64,000 bases of DNA from Asterias amurensis (lineage: Eukaryota; Echinodermata; Asteroidea; Forcipulatida; Asteriidae), in contig NC_092650.1 in the NCBI RefSeq assembly GCF_032118995.1, positions 21,514,501-21,578,500 on the forward strand, in the 5' to 3' direction. The position numbers were made by a program, and so were the translations under genes. Positions 48,481 to 64,000 of this stretch are shown piece after piece (within the stretch, counting starts at the first letter, position 1; every line of letters starts with the position of its first letter). A model generated the notes under the pieces. The model made no database searches. It worked only from the letters and a program-made list of their open reading frames with translations, and was not told where the DNA came from.

Positions 48481-49181
48481 CCGTTATATTTATTGAACGC
48501 ACGGTACTTGCCTCTTTAGTGATCTATTTCAGTTGTACGTCCATTTTGTTCACAAGAAATCCAAATGGTGAGATTCACACAACTCACTGTCTGTCAACGG
48601 TTTGAATTACCTCTTAATATCAAGCAATGTTGGGAAAATGTACTTAAGTTTGCCAAATTATACAAGCAAAAATATAAATTAATAATCTTTGCCCTACATT
48701 TAAAGATACAATAATAACATCGGTTAAATAATACAAATTTTGAACTTAAGAATGACTCACCACAGCTTAAAACACAGCTCATTCCTCATTTATTCATCCG
48801 GGTGCAGAGAAGCCAATTATGGTAAAATTTTGTATATTTTGGCCCAATGAAACTGGCATAATACATTCAAGATTAAGACTCAGCAATCGTCTCCTGATTT
48901 CTAAAAGCTGCTAAGCAAAAGATGATGCTTAGCAGAGTACAGTCACAATCAGTGTTCAGTGTATCCGTATTTGCTATGCAACACTTTTTTAAACTAAGCC
49001 AATCTTTGAAATGAGACCAAAAGTTTGACATTCCTGTAGTACATAACCGTCACATACAAAGCTCATACCCATAAATAGTTTACTCTTATAACATGTTCTT
49101 GTGATAATTCACATATATTATAACTATATTCACACACAGGCTGCATTCTAAACATTTTACTAACATTTGTATTTATCATTT
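48481..49181. other. Intergenic DNA with a family G remnant
   Basis: 48840-49015 includes GGCCCAATGAAACTGG and AAAGCTGCTAAGCAAAAGAT. Otherwise unassigned. Confidence 0.4.
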
Positions 49182-49569
49182 TTAAAGGCAGTGGACGCTA
49201 TTGGTAATTACTCGAAATAATTATTAGCACGAAACCTTACTTGGTAACGAGTAATGGGGAGAGGTTGGTAGTATAAAACATTGTGAGAAACGGCTCCATC
49301 TGAAGTGGAGTAGTTTTCGAGAAAGAAGTAATTTTCCACGAATTTGATTTCGAGACCTCAAGTTTAGAACTTGAGGTCTCGAAATCAACCATCTAAACGC
49401 ACACAACTTCGTGTGACAAGGGTGTTTTTTCTTTCATTATTATCACGCAACTTCGACGACCAATTGAGCTCAAATTTTCACAGGTTTTGGTTATTTCATG
49501 CATATGTTGAGATACACCAAGTGAGAAGACTGGTCTTTGACAATTACCAATAGTGTCCACTGTCTTTAA
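49182..49569. mobile_element. Foldback MITE, family A
   Basis: TTAAAGGCAGTGGACGCTAT to GTCCACTGTCTTTAA, with a perfect GAGACCTCAAGTTTAGAACT TGAGGTCTC inner hairpin. Confidence 0.9.
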
Positions 49570-50640
49570 AGGATTTATATGAGGATGTTATTTAATCAGT
49601 TAATATTTATTTTGATATTAATATTTAACAGGGTAGTGGGTATTTTGTTTATTATTTGAATGTTTATTTTGAATAATATTTCACAGGGTAGTGGTCGTTT
49701 TGTTTATTCATTTGATGTTTATTTTGATTAAGTTTTAACAGGGTAGTGGTCATTTTGTTTTCTTATTAATTTCTCTTGGAAGCAAATAAGATATTGTGCT
49801 AAGTCATGTGCCAACTTTTTATATGGTATAGTAACAAACAGGGTAACTTTAACATTTGTGGTACTTGTAGATCACACAATAGTTTTGGGTTTTTTTTGAA
49901 GTTTTTCAATGTTTTCTCAAAGTTACTTTTGCCAAATAACAAGGTGATCCATCTTGTTGAGTTAACATTTAAACTCCACAAAATGGCTGACTGTGTAAGT
50001 TCACTTTAATAAGGAAGACCATGCAATTTTGAGGCATTTTTGTGTGGAACATCACTACTTTTAAAATATCTTTCAAACCAAATGCATTTCGTAACAAATG
50101 GTATTAAAACGCTTTTCATGATCGATGCAGAACTGTGGCTGTACTTGGATCAAGTGTAGACAAATCAAGTTTGTTAAACAATTTGTCATGTAAAACAAAA
50201 ATGTTCCCATAATCATTTATAAGTTTAGTCGTTGAAACATTTCATCTTTGTAAGGGGCATTAAGTCTTGTAGGACAATTTTTACTTGCAACTTTGAGGCA
50301 ACCAACTGCCCTGCATGAAAAACGCATTTCGGTTGCACATGAGATGTTATGTGAATATTGAAATGTGAATGGCTTTTCTTTGTGTGGAGATTGCCTGAAA
50401 CTGGTTGCCTGTAAAACTGCCTTGTGTGACATGGCCCTAGGTTCACTGCCAAATTTAATTATGGGACCAAATTGTTAATGTGGCTAAGTTTCTTCGTATT
50501 CTTCTTGAGACCGTAAAACCTCATCAAAAATGTCTTTCAAGTTTTGGTATAGACTCTGTGTAGGAACTAATGAAAGCAAATTTTTCACTCTATACTGCCC
50601 AAAATTTATTAGTTTGCTTTTAACCAAATTATAAAAAGAG
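49570..50640. other. Intergenic DNA with half of the 10.6-kb palindrome family
   Basis: 49600-49760 repeats a GGGTAGTGG-TTTTGTTTATT phrase three times (about 55-bp period). 50010-50165 matches one arm of the element at 10598. No gene signal. Confidence 0.45.
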
Positions 50641-50870
50641 ATGTTAAATTTGCATCGGAGATAAAGAACATTAGTTTTTTTTTTTTTTTTTTTTCTCTTG
50701 ATGTGGAGTTAGTTTTGGTTTTTACTCATACACCTATGTGTGTTAGCGTTGTATTACTCAGTACTTTCCCCGACTCCCGTGTAAAACTATCACATGACTC
50801 ACAAAAGTACTGGGTATACAGTGCTAACACACATGTACATGTATGGCTAAAAACCAAGCCCACTTTCACA
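50640..50870. repeat. tRNA-foldback family remnant
   Basis: GAGATGTTAAATTTGCATCG GAGATAAAGAACATTAG then ACACCTATGTGTGTTAGCG and inverse CAGTGCTAACACACATG; the tRNA core is absent. Confidence 0.65.
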
Positions 50871-51833
50871 AAAACATTATGTTTTTTTAATTCATTTAAT
50901 GCTTTTTCTGATTTGATTTAAACAAAAATTTTGCTTAAAAGTAATCACTTTAGAGGTTATAAATAATAATAATAAAAACTCAATTGTTTATTAATTCATT
51001 GTAAATTTATTGCTTATGTTCCAAGAGTTCTGTTCAGTGCGATTGATTTATCTTTAGTTCATATTTAATGACACTTACTCAAACTTACTAGTAGCTAGAA
51101 TTTTAATATTTAAATCATTTATTGGTGCTGAAGGATTTATTCTAACTGAAACATTTAAATACTATATTATACGAAAAAACATTTGTACTTGTAGATTTAT
51201 TATAAACAAAAAAATGTGGTTATTTTATTTTGTGGCATTTATACTTTGTATTCTAATTATTTTGGTTATCAAAGGATTAACGAGTTTGTTATAAACCATT
51301 TCATGTACTTTGCATGTTTAATAACATTTATATTTGGACTTTCCTTACTATTTATTGTCTCTTTATTGCCCCGTTCATTGCTTAGTTGTGAGCAAGAAAT
51401 TGAGTCCCACATCCGGTAAAATGGCATTTATTAGTCACACAACGCCTAAAACAACCCTCATTTATAATACAGGTACACTATGTGCACATTCTAATGGAAA
51501 AGTTGTTTATCGCACTAGGTGGCTTTGTGCCGTAGTATATTGGGAATTTTTCTACGGGTATTGTGGGTCCAGCGCCTAAAATGTCGGGTATTAATTTTAT
51601 GCCGGTACAATGTGCGGCTGTTGCACCGCAGTTTTTCAGTGAAAAAAAAATTGTGCACATAACACACGTATTATTATTTTCAATTATTAACTTGTACCGT
51701 AGCGTAGGTTTCCCCGGTCAAATTCAACAAAATCCATTCATTTTAACTCCTGGCTCATTCATTTTCGTTTTGAAAATGAATGCACTTTGAATCAGCATTC
51801 AAGAGTCAAAAGGGAGTTATTCAATTTCAACAG
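50871..51833. other. AT-rich intergenic DNA with a diverged satellite-like unit
   Basis: 51420-51690 contains CGCCTAAAACAACCCTCATTT, AATGGAAAAGTTGTTTATCG and TTGTGCACATAACACACG. This is the same phrase order as the tandem array at 53290-54320. Confidence 0.5.
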
Positions 51834-52218
51834 TTAAAGGCAGTGGACACTATTGGTAATTACTCAAAATAATTATCAGCATAAAACCTCACTTGGTAAC
51901 GAGAAATGGGGAGAGGTTGATGGTATGAAACATTGTGAGAAACGGCTTCCTCTGAAGTGACATTGTTTTGGAGAGAGAAGTAATTTTCCACGATATTGAT
52001 TTCGAGACCTCAAATTTAGAACTTGAGGTCTCGAAATCAACCATCTAAACGCACACAACTTCGTGTGACAAGGGTGTTTTTTCTTTAATTATTATCTCGC
52101 AACTTCGACGACCGATTGAGTTCAAATTTTCAAAGGTTTGTTATTTTATGCATATGTTGAGATACACCAAGTGAGAAGAGTGGTCTTTGACAATTACCAA
52201 TAGTGTCCATGTCTTTAA
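51834..52218. mobile_element. Foldback MITE, family A
   Basis: TTAAAGGCAGTGGACACTAT to TAGTGTCCATGTCTTTAA. Confidence 0.88.
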
Positions 52219-53289
52219 GCATTCACTGGTCAAACAAAATCATTTAATTTCATCAGGCCGCAAGACTCATTCAATTTCGTTAAAGCCAGCAGCAAGAGCT
52301 GGTCAACCATTCAATTTCATTAATGGGCAAACATTTTCCATCTGTCTGCATTCAAATTCAAATTATATGTTATGTGCTGATTCGTTGCTATCCTATATAA
52401 AATCAGATACTTTCAGGGTAACTCATTTGTACACCGGTTTGACGTTTAAGCCCAACGGTTTTGAACGAACAATGGCTGCCCGCCGTGGTCGGCACATTGC
52501 AAGATAACATTGAGATTAATTTGTTTTAAAATTTTTATAACGACCCTTTATAATTTTAAGCTTTTTGTTCCTTAAAAAAACTTGTTAACTTTTATAACTT
52601 GACATGTACCGGCAGTAAGCAGAAACAAAGACAGCAACATTGCAACAAAATCTCAAGGCTGAATGAAGCAAAAGATTTAGTTTTCATTTCAAAGTTATCG
52701 GATTCAGGCTTTAACTTTAAGGGTAACAAAGCAAAAGGAACAATGATTTAAATTAAGAAAAAAAAAGAAGATGTAAATAATGTAAAGTACATGGAAACAC
52801 CTCTTACCAATGACAAGTACATGTATGTGCTAGCAAAGGAGCTATAAATTCTTAGTTAAGTCATAAAGCCATAGGGGGTCTAACTCATCTTTAATTTGAA
52901 TGCAAAGAAATTGAAATTCGTTGCACATAAATGAAAAAGAAAACTCAAACTAGCAGCAAAATCATGTTCGCTTCGGTGAGTCTTAGTTTGAATGCATCAA
53001 TTGTAAATATGTAGTAGAAATTCCATTTAAGAATGGTCAAAGTGTAGTCTTGAATACCTATAAATGAAATAGAATGACTGAAGCGAATCTGAACGAGAAA
53101 AATGCGAACGTGTGTGCATGAAAACGAAATTGAATGCATTAAGAGCTAAAAAGAAACCCTGGTTTGAGGGGATTAGGGGAAAATGCGTGAATTTGAATGC
53201 ATGCTAATGAAATTGATTGATTTTAGCTGAAATTGGCCGGGAAAACCTATAATATAAGTAAAGTACATATAGCTCCGCACCACTATGGA
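52219..53289. other. Intergenic DNA, nothing assigned
   Basis: Words such as CATTCAATTTC and TGAATGCA recur. No coding or RNA signal was found. Confidence 0.4.
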
Positions 53290-54335
53290 AAAGTTGTTTT
53301 TACATAACCCACACACACGTTGTACCGTACAAGTGGGGACCTTTTTCTACGGGGTGATTGTGTGCAGGTTGCACAGTCACACAGCGTCTTAAATAACCTT
53401 CATTTTATGGGTACACTCTGCTGCAATCGCTCAGTGAAGAAGGCGACCAACTTGTACACACCAGAATGGAAAAGTTATGTGTCCAATACACAACCTTTGT
53501 ACCGTACAAGTGAGGACCTTTTCTGCGGGGTGATGTGTGCACGGTGTATGGTCACTCAGTGCCTAAAATAACCCTCATTTTACGGGTACAGGGCACGAAC
53601 CATGCAAACCGGTTAGGGAGACAAATTTTGTGCACATCCTGACGGAAAAGTTATTTTTCTCATTGTGGGGCTTTGTACCGTACATATGGTGACCTTTTTA
53701 CGAGTAAATTTTTTGCACAACGCCTACAATAAATCAAATCACTCACTGCCTAAAATATCACATATTTTGCGAGTACACTGTCCCCCTGTGCCGCGGAATA
53801 GGGCGACAAAACATTGTGCGCATCACAATGGAAAAGTTATTATTCACATCATACACACTGTGTACCGTACAAGCGTGGACCTTTTATGCGTAATAATGAC
53901 TGTACGTTGTATGGTCACTCAGCGTCCAATAATAACCCTCATTACACGGGTACACAATGCAGAAGCTAACCGCCGTGTAGGGAGACAAATTTGTGCACAT
54001 CTCAACGGAAAAAGATTTCATATAAGAAATATGCTTTGTACCGTACAATAAATGACTTTTTTACGGAGTTATTTGTACGCGTTGTATCTATCACTCAGCA
54101 CCCAATAATAAACTCTCACTGTACGGGGTACACTGTGCGGATGGTTTGGGAGGCAAAATTTGCGTACATCTCAATGGAAAAGTTGTTTTCACAATTCACA
54201 CTACTTGGAGCGTATACAAGGGGACCTTTTGACGGGGGCACCACGTTTGGGGAGACAAATTATGTGCACATCCGAATGGAAAAAGTATGTTCACATTATA
54301 CACACTTTGTACCGTACAAGTGTGGACCTTTCTTG
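53290..54335. repeat. Divergent ~175-bp tandem satellite array
   Basis: The anchor TTGTACCGTACA(AG) occurs at about 53321, 53499, 53674, 53861, 54037, (degenerate) 54208 and 54308; spacing is 178, 175, 187, 176, 171 and 100. Each unit also has ATGGAAAAG, GTGGACCTTTT, a CACTCAGCGCC-like phrase, AATAACCCTCATT, ACGGGTACAC and GGGAGACAAATTTGTGCACA. Further pieces lie at 54700-54800. Confidence 0.85.
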
Positions 54336-54891
54336 CGTATTAAAGATGCTATGTCAGATTTTTGGCCGATTTGACCCCAAAATTTTGATTTAAAATTCAA
54401 TAGGTATTTTGATGGGGGCCGAGAAAGTTACAAGCTTTCATTTGAGCCATTGCTCGAAAAAGTCCGCCAATTGTTAGCAGCAGTGAAATAAAGTGCTCAA
54501 AATTAATTTTTGTCGGGATCCCGACAATATATCACGTGACCAATTCTTATGTGTTTTATAAGAAACGTTTTAAATTGTTGTCATGGTTCCTGACCATTAA
54601 AAGTAAAAGTTTAACTATTTTTCGTTAGAGCGGGTGTTTCCTCTTTGAAATACCATTGACTCAAAAATCTGACAGAGATCTAGAGCACGTTGTATTTTGT
54701 GTGTGCACGTTGTATGGTCATTCAGCGCCTAAAATAACCACCCGTTGTACGGGTACACCACACGAAGCATCCTAATGTTGTGGGGGTTTTGCGTAAATCT
54801 GCGCCACAAAAAGTTTTGACACTTTTTAAAATCAAGTTTATGATCCTTATTAATCGTGACTGTCCTTGTATGTATCTCTATCTATGAAGGA

Positions 54892-55430
54892 CCAAAAGCG
54901 GACTACGCAATTTTCAAATTTTTGATTGTAGAAAATGAGAATTTACTTTCAAGTTATACAATTTTTCAAAATCTTCGTTTTCTTCTTGCAGAAATTTGGA
55001 ATTTACTTTTTGCCAGTGACTTGCGGTCGAAAAGTTGACAACCCAAATTTCCAAATTTGCGCTAGCAGAAATTGTGATTTTACTTTTTGGATTAAACTTA
55101 ATTTCCAAATTTCTAACTCTAGCAGAAATTGGATTTTACTTCGGTCCTGGCAAAAAGTAAATTCAAAATATCTGCTAGCAGAAAATGAAGATTTGAAAAA
55201 ATGGCTTTACTTGAAAGTAAGTTCTATTATTTTTTACTATAAATTGCGTTGTCCACTTTTGGTCCTCCATATTTAAAACCATTTTTTCAAAATCTTTATT
55301 TTCTGCTAGCAGAAATCTGGATTTTACTTTTTTACACCAAACCAAATTTCAAAATTTCTACTAGCAGAAAATGAAGATTTTGTATAAAAAAAAAAATGGT
55401 TTTACTTGAAAGTAAATTCTGTGATGAATT
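54892..55430. mobile_element. Foldback element with repeated CTAGCAGAAATT word
   Basis: GGACCAAAAGCGGACTACGC AATTT (54892) pairs with AAATTGCGTTGTCCACTTTT GGTCC (55240-55264). CTAGCAGAAA(A/T) and GATTTTACTTTTT words repeat in both directions inside and continue to 55430. Confidence 0.7.
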
Positions 55431-55439
55431 TGATCAGTA

Positions 55440-56918
55440 GGCTTAATTTCACTGATTCAGAGGTGCGCAAGAGTCCATTTAGGACGTATATTCGTCCTGC
55501 TTTAGTCTGAATTCAGATTGTTTTGCTCTTGGAAAAAAATCTGGGAAAAAATGTGACTAAATAGCCTGAAATGCATATTAAAGCCTACACCATGCAATGT
55601 GCACGGTGTAGGTCAGCCCTTTTTATACAATAATAATTCCAACTTTTTTCCAAGGACCAGATATCATATCTGGTTTTAATTAAAACCCTACCGGCCTACA
55701 TTTCGCAATATAGTCACTTGAGATATTAACCCCTAAGAAGCAACCCCACAGTCTTCCGGGGTATGTTGTATTTCACCATTCCAGGGGCGGACCAATGAAT
55801 ATTTTCACGGTTGTGATCAGGTCCGTCAAACAAATTCTTGTTATGCACGACAGACCGTAAGGATCATAATGTGAACAAGTCAATGGGAAATGAGACAGCG
55901 GACCAGTATATGTTGGAAACAAATCCAGCGGTGAAACGACCTTGACCTGACCACTCAAACTTTACACTATGTTTATCAAGTGTCTTTTGGAAGTCAGGGA
56001 ATATGGAATGTTTGCTGAATTATTAAACAGACTAACTAAAGAAACGATTAATTAGCCAGTCGCTAACTGGCAGGTAAACTCACATAAACAGCAGCAGTTC
56101 ATAATAACGCAAGGGAACATATAATTGGAGAAATTTCCTGGACATTTTATTGCACATGTATTTCATATTAAGTTTAACGCATTGACCTGGAATCAGGAAG
56201 CCTCGAAAGACAACCATTTAGTCGCTCGTCGTCTGCTGCCATATCTCTCAGTGGATTGTTCTCAAAAGCCACGTTTCAAAAACTGATTTCATACATTTCT
56301 TTGAAAAGACAGGATGCGTGTACACTTAGATATGATTTGTTCTTGCCGTTTAGGCGTTTACATGACCTTAATAGATCTTTATCACGGAGCAGCCATATTG
56401 GATTTCTCGCATTGATATAACTGTTACCAAACCGAGGCTGAAAGAACAAACTAGTCTGGTTCCTAATTGTAAGATGATTATTAACATGCAGTATTGCTAT
56501 TCGATACGAGGAACATGACCAAGATGGAGGCAGCATGATAAAGGTCTATTGACCTTAATCTTCCGTCCTGATTTGCACAGGCAAGATGGATTGGTGATAC
56601 CAAGCATAAACGTCCACTGTATAAACTCTTCATGAGGTGATTGATCAGACAGGCTTCCGGTCGTCGCTCGTACCGCGAAGCAACATCTGTTTTGCCGTTG
56701 AATTTTTATAAGGGAAATGGAAAACATGAAATTCAATTGCTCACATTGACCAAAATATTTGTCTACATGTACCTCCTACACAAAATTTATGCAGAATCTA
56801 AATTTATCATTAGTTTTTAAACCACCACGAAACTACCTCTAGAATTAACAAAGTGATTAATTTTTATTAAATAGAGCACACCTGAATCCCCACCATCACC
56901 ACCACCACAACTTATTGT
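55440..56918. other. Intergenic DNA, nothing assigned
   Basis: 56520-56545 has GATGGAGGCAGCATGATAAA GGTCTATTG, similar to 20675-20705. Otherwise no recognisable feature. Confidence 0.4.
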
Positions 56919-57045
56919 ACCCCGCACTAATGACGTCACTTTTGCTTAAAATACCCGGCTGTCAGACAAACATGCCACCCTCTATATCTATGACAAAACC
57001 ACCAACCCGATCACTGCGTCATGGACGCGCCAAAGTGCCCTGAGT
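56919..57045. repeat. TGACGTCA / ACCCGGCTGTCAGACAAACA element, second copy
   Basis: CCGCACTAATGACGTCACTT then AAAATACCCGGCTGTCAGAC AAACAT, as at 9764-9880. Confidence 0.6.
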
Positions 57046-57186
57046 AGTATAATAGTCCCGGGTTAACATACAATTTGGACGTGTACGGGGGCGCGTTAGT
57101 AGAAAAATAAATACTTCGTCTGAGATTTGGGTACATTAGCGCGGATAGCCCTGTGTAGGACTCTTCCTCTGTGCTGTACACAGGCG

Positions 57187-57421
57187 AGGTTTAGCTGCAC
57201 GTTACGCGAGCAAATACGTGAACGTGAACGTCAATTATTTTTATTGTTTCTGGGAGACGTCGTCACTTTGGGCTTATTGCATGCTTACGTATGACGTCTG
57301 CGCGCACGTACGTACCTGACGTGAAAAATGGTAACTTCACGTATGCTAAAAACGTGAGATTTTAACGACACAATTTGTTGACGTTCACGTTTACGTTCAC
57401 GCGGAACGTGTAGCTAAACCT
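57187..57421. mobile_element. Foldback MITE rich in ACGTGAACGTGAACG
   Basis: AGGTTTAGCTGCACGTTACG CGAGCAAATACGTGAACGTG and inverse (TTCACGTTTACGTTCACGCG GAACGTGTAGCTAAACCTT). It ends about 140 bp beyond the UGT stop codon, in its presumed 3' UTR. Confidence 0.85.
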
Positions 57422-57559
57422 TCCCAATACGAAAGTGTAAGGCAGCCAGGGCTATGCGGAATGCTTTTAGCAACTCGAGGCCATTGTTAAGATTTCGAGC
57501 TGAAATTGTCACAAAAAGGACCGACGTCGACATTAAACTTTCTCTAAATGAGCCTCTTT

Positions 57560-62406
<4,847 letters not shown>

Positions 62407-63693
62407 TGTTACTTTTCTGGATCCAGTTGAGCAATGGCGATCTTAATGTATGCGGGTGTATGCAGTTATGGCCTAGCCTTAACTCAAAATATCAATGCAT
62501 AATGTTGTAAGACTCTCATTTGCATGTACAACCGAACCAGCATATTATCACGATTATTACATGTAACCAGCCAGAGGCAAAAACACGCGGCGTGACAACC
62601 AGCAACTTCTCATAAAATAAACACAAGCGGATAAAGCTAACGGTATAAAAAAAAAACTCAAAGTATGGGTCTGTTCGTTGAGATTTGTCGAAGAGTTTAG
62701 GGTAGGGTCATCAATGGAAATTTTCGAACGCAGAGTGGCAGCAGATTTACATCCAGCTGTTGTTCATTGTTCCTGTGCGTGCACGTTAGTATTCCAGAAA
62801 ACACTCACCTGGAGAACGGCTGTCACCTCGGACCAGTTTCAGGTAGGCTACTTAAAACAGCTTAGCACAAACAAAATGCGCATCGACAGAAGACAAACGT
62901 ACTTAAACAGCCAAAAAGGATGATCTCAAATTTTAATGGATATTACAGTTTTCTAATCGCTGGAGTCCATAGGAAACATTCAAAAATATAACGAGTCTCT
63001 TACCTCACGTTAAAACATGGTAAAAATGTTTTTCTACAGGACGCTTCTAACCAAATTTCTGAAAAACGTGAGGTCAAACAAACCTGCGCGGACACGATTG
63101 CACATGCAAAATCGTCCGGCGAGCATCATTGCATATGCAATAATGTCCTCCGGATAGTATTGCATAGATGACATAATTACATGCGACACTGGCGGATCCC
63201 CTGTCTATGGTGCCGACTAGCAGAGGCTCATAGGCACCGACCGACAGTGTGTAGTGTCCGGGGATTCTTTGTCGTTGGTACCGGTTGATCCCCGGTCTGT
63301 TCTGTCCCTAACACCGATGGATATTCTGGCTTTGTTGCTTCTTCCACCTTTGGCTACTCGGCTAGGAAGCGTCAAGCAGATACCCAACCGTTGATGCTCC
63401 CCGCACCAGCAGGTATCCTGTCTTCGGCTCTACTATACCCCAACCATTTCTACTGCAGATTTCAGCAAATATAGACGGCGAGGCAGGAGATTCTGCCCCC
63501 CCCCCCCGGAGATTCTGACCACCCATACGGCGAACTGTCTACCAACTATACGTACTATACTTCTAGCGCTCTACTTTGAAGCATCCTAATTCAGCCCACG
63601 TTAATATTTGGAACGGTATGCACACACGACGGAAGGTAGAAGTAGAATAACACGGTGGTCCGAAAGCTCACGCTCGAGTGTGCTCCCGTCCTG
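62407..63693. promoter_or_regulatory. UGT upstream region
   Basis: Presumed promoter side of the UGT gene. No TATA box or start site could be fixed. 63132-63147 holds the palindrome ATTGCATATGCAAT (octamer-like), and a poly-C run lies at about 63497-63508. Confidence 0.35.
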
Positions 63694-63911
63694 TATGGGT
63701 GCGTTTGTTTAGCAACCCTGGATCAGCCCCGGTCTGCCCCCGGTGCGTTCGAATAGCTTTGACGTCAATCCAGGGGCTCACCCGGGTCAGCCCCCAGTGC
63801 CCTGCTTGTGGAGTGGTGCGAGAATGATCGTTCGATTAGCTCTTGTTATCAGGGGCTCACCCGAGTGAGCACCGCGGTGTCGATCCAGGGAAGCTAAACG
63901 AACGCACCTTA
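63694..63911. mobile_element. Foldback MITE, second GGTGCGTT / AACGCACC copy
   Basis: GGGTGCGTTTGTTTAGCAAC to GGGAAGCTAAACGAACGCAC C, with GGGGCTCACCCGGGTCAGCC inside. Same family as 42047-42296, opposite orientation. Confidence 0.8.
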
Positions 63912-64000
63912 TGTTGGGGACCGCGTGACATAGTAATTGACTCAGGTCCCAGTCCCGTGAGGGTCCTTTTATCTCCAGTCCCATCACCTAAAATCAGACA

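Noticed and set aside
53290..54335. CRISPR-like array or repeated coding exons
   Set aside because: Units are ~175 bp, diverged throughout, with no short exact repeat plus unique spacers. Frames across units break often, and the host is a eukaryote.
56276..56736. Two minus-strand frames of about 80 codons
   Set aside because: No domain is recognised, and parts resemble dispersed repeat words (AGGTCTATTG) seen elsewhere in the window.

Overview
This is an animal nuclear genome window. It holds spliced genes with GT/AG introns, AT-rich intergenic DNA and a very dense load of short foldback elements, tRNA-derived SINEs and non-LTR retrotransposon tails. The interspersed repeats (for example the family starting TTAAAGGCAGTGGACACTAT) look to me like those of an echinoderm, most likely a sea star. 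That is an impression from the repeats and the invertebrate-deuterostome character of the proteins, not a proof.

Four protein-coding loci can be read exon by exon with consistent phases. (1) 1252-6157 (+): the last four coding exons of a tetratricopeptide-repeat protein whose 5' part lies outside the window. (2) 12546-27417 (-): a complete 13-exon gene for BOP1, the ribosome-biogenesis WD40 protein (799 codons before the stop). (3) 29283-44316 (+): a 13-coding-exon gene for anoctamin-10 / TMEM16K (706 codons), head-to-head with BOP1 across a spacer of about 1.9 kb. (4) 57560-62406 (-): a complete 4-exon UDP-glycosyltransferase of the UGT (glucuronosyltransferase) type (549 codons) with signal peptide, C-terminal membrane anchor and KxKxx tail. 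No functional link between the four genes is evident; the order TPR(+), BOP1(-), ANO10(+), UGT(-) alternates strands.

The most striking feature is two giant, almost perfectly pure trinucleotide arrays in introns. One is about 3.4 kb of (AAC)n, over 1,100 repeats, in the last intron of BOP1. The other is about 1.3 kb of (ATA)n, about 430 repeats, in intron 2 of the UGT gene. Both sit at the 3' tail of a retroelement lying in the host-gene sense direction: a SINE for BOP1, and a 5'-truncated CR1/L2-like non-LTR copy for UGT. The UGT copy has itself split a 21-bp minisatellite that carries a CACGTG E-box in nearly every unit.

The rest is repeats: at least three TTAA-bounded foldback families, unrelated foldbacks that share the architecture of an inverted repeat filled with a short palindromic word, a divergent ~175-bp tandem satellite (53.3-54.3 kb), captured tRNA-like sequences inside palindromes, and small tandem duplications of terminal exons in three of the four genes. 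No prokaryotic features, CRISPR arrays or intact transposase genes were seen.
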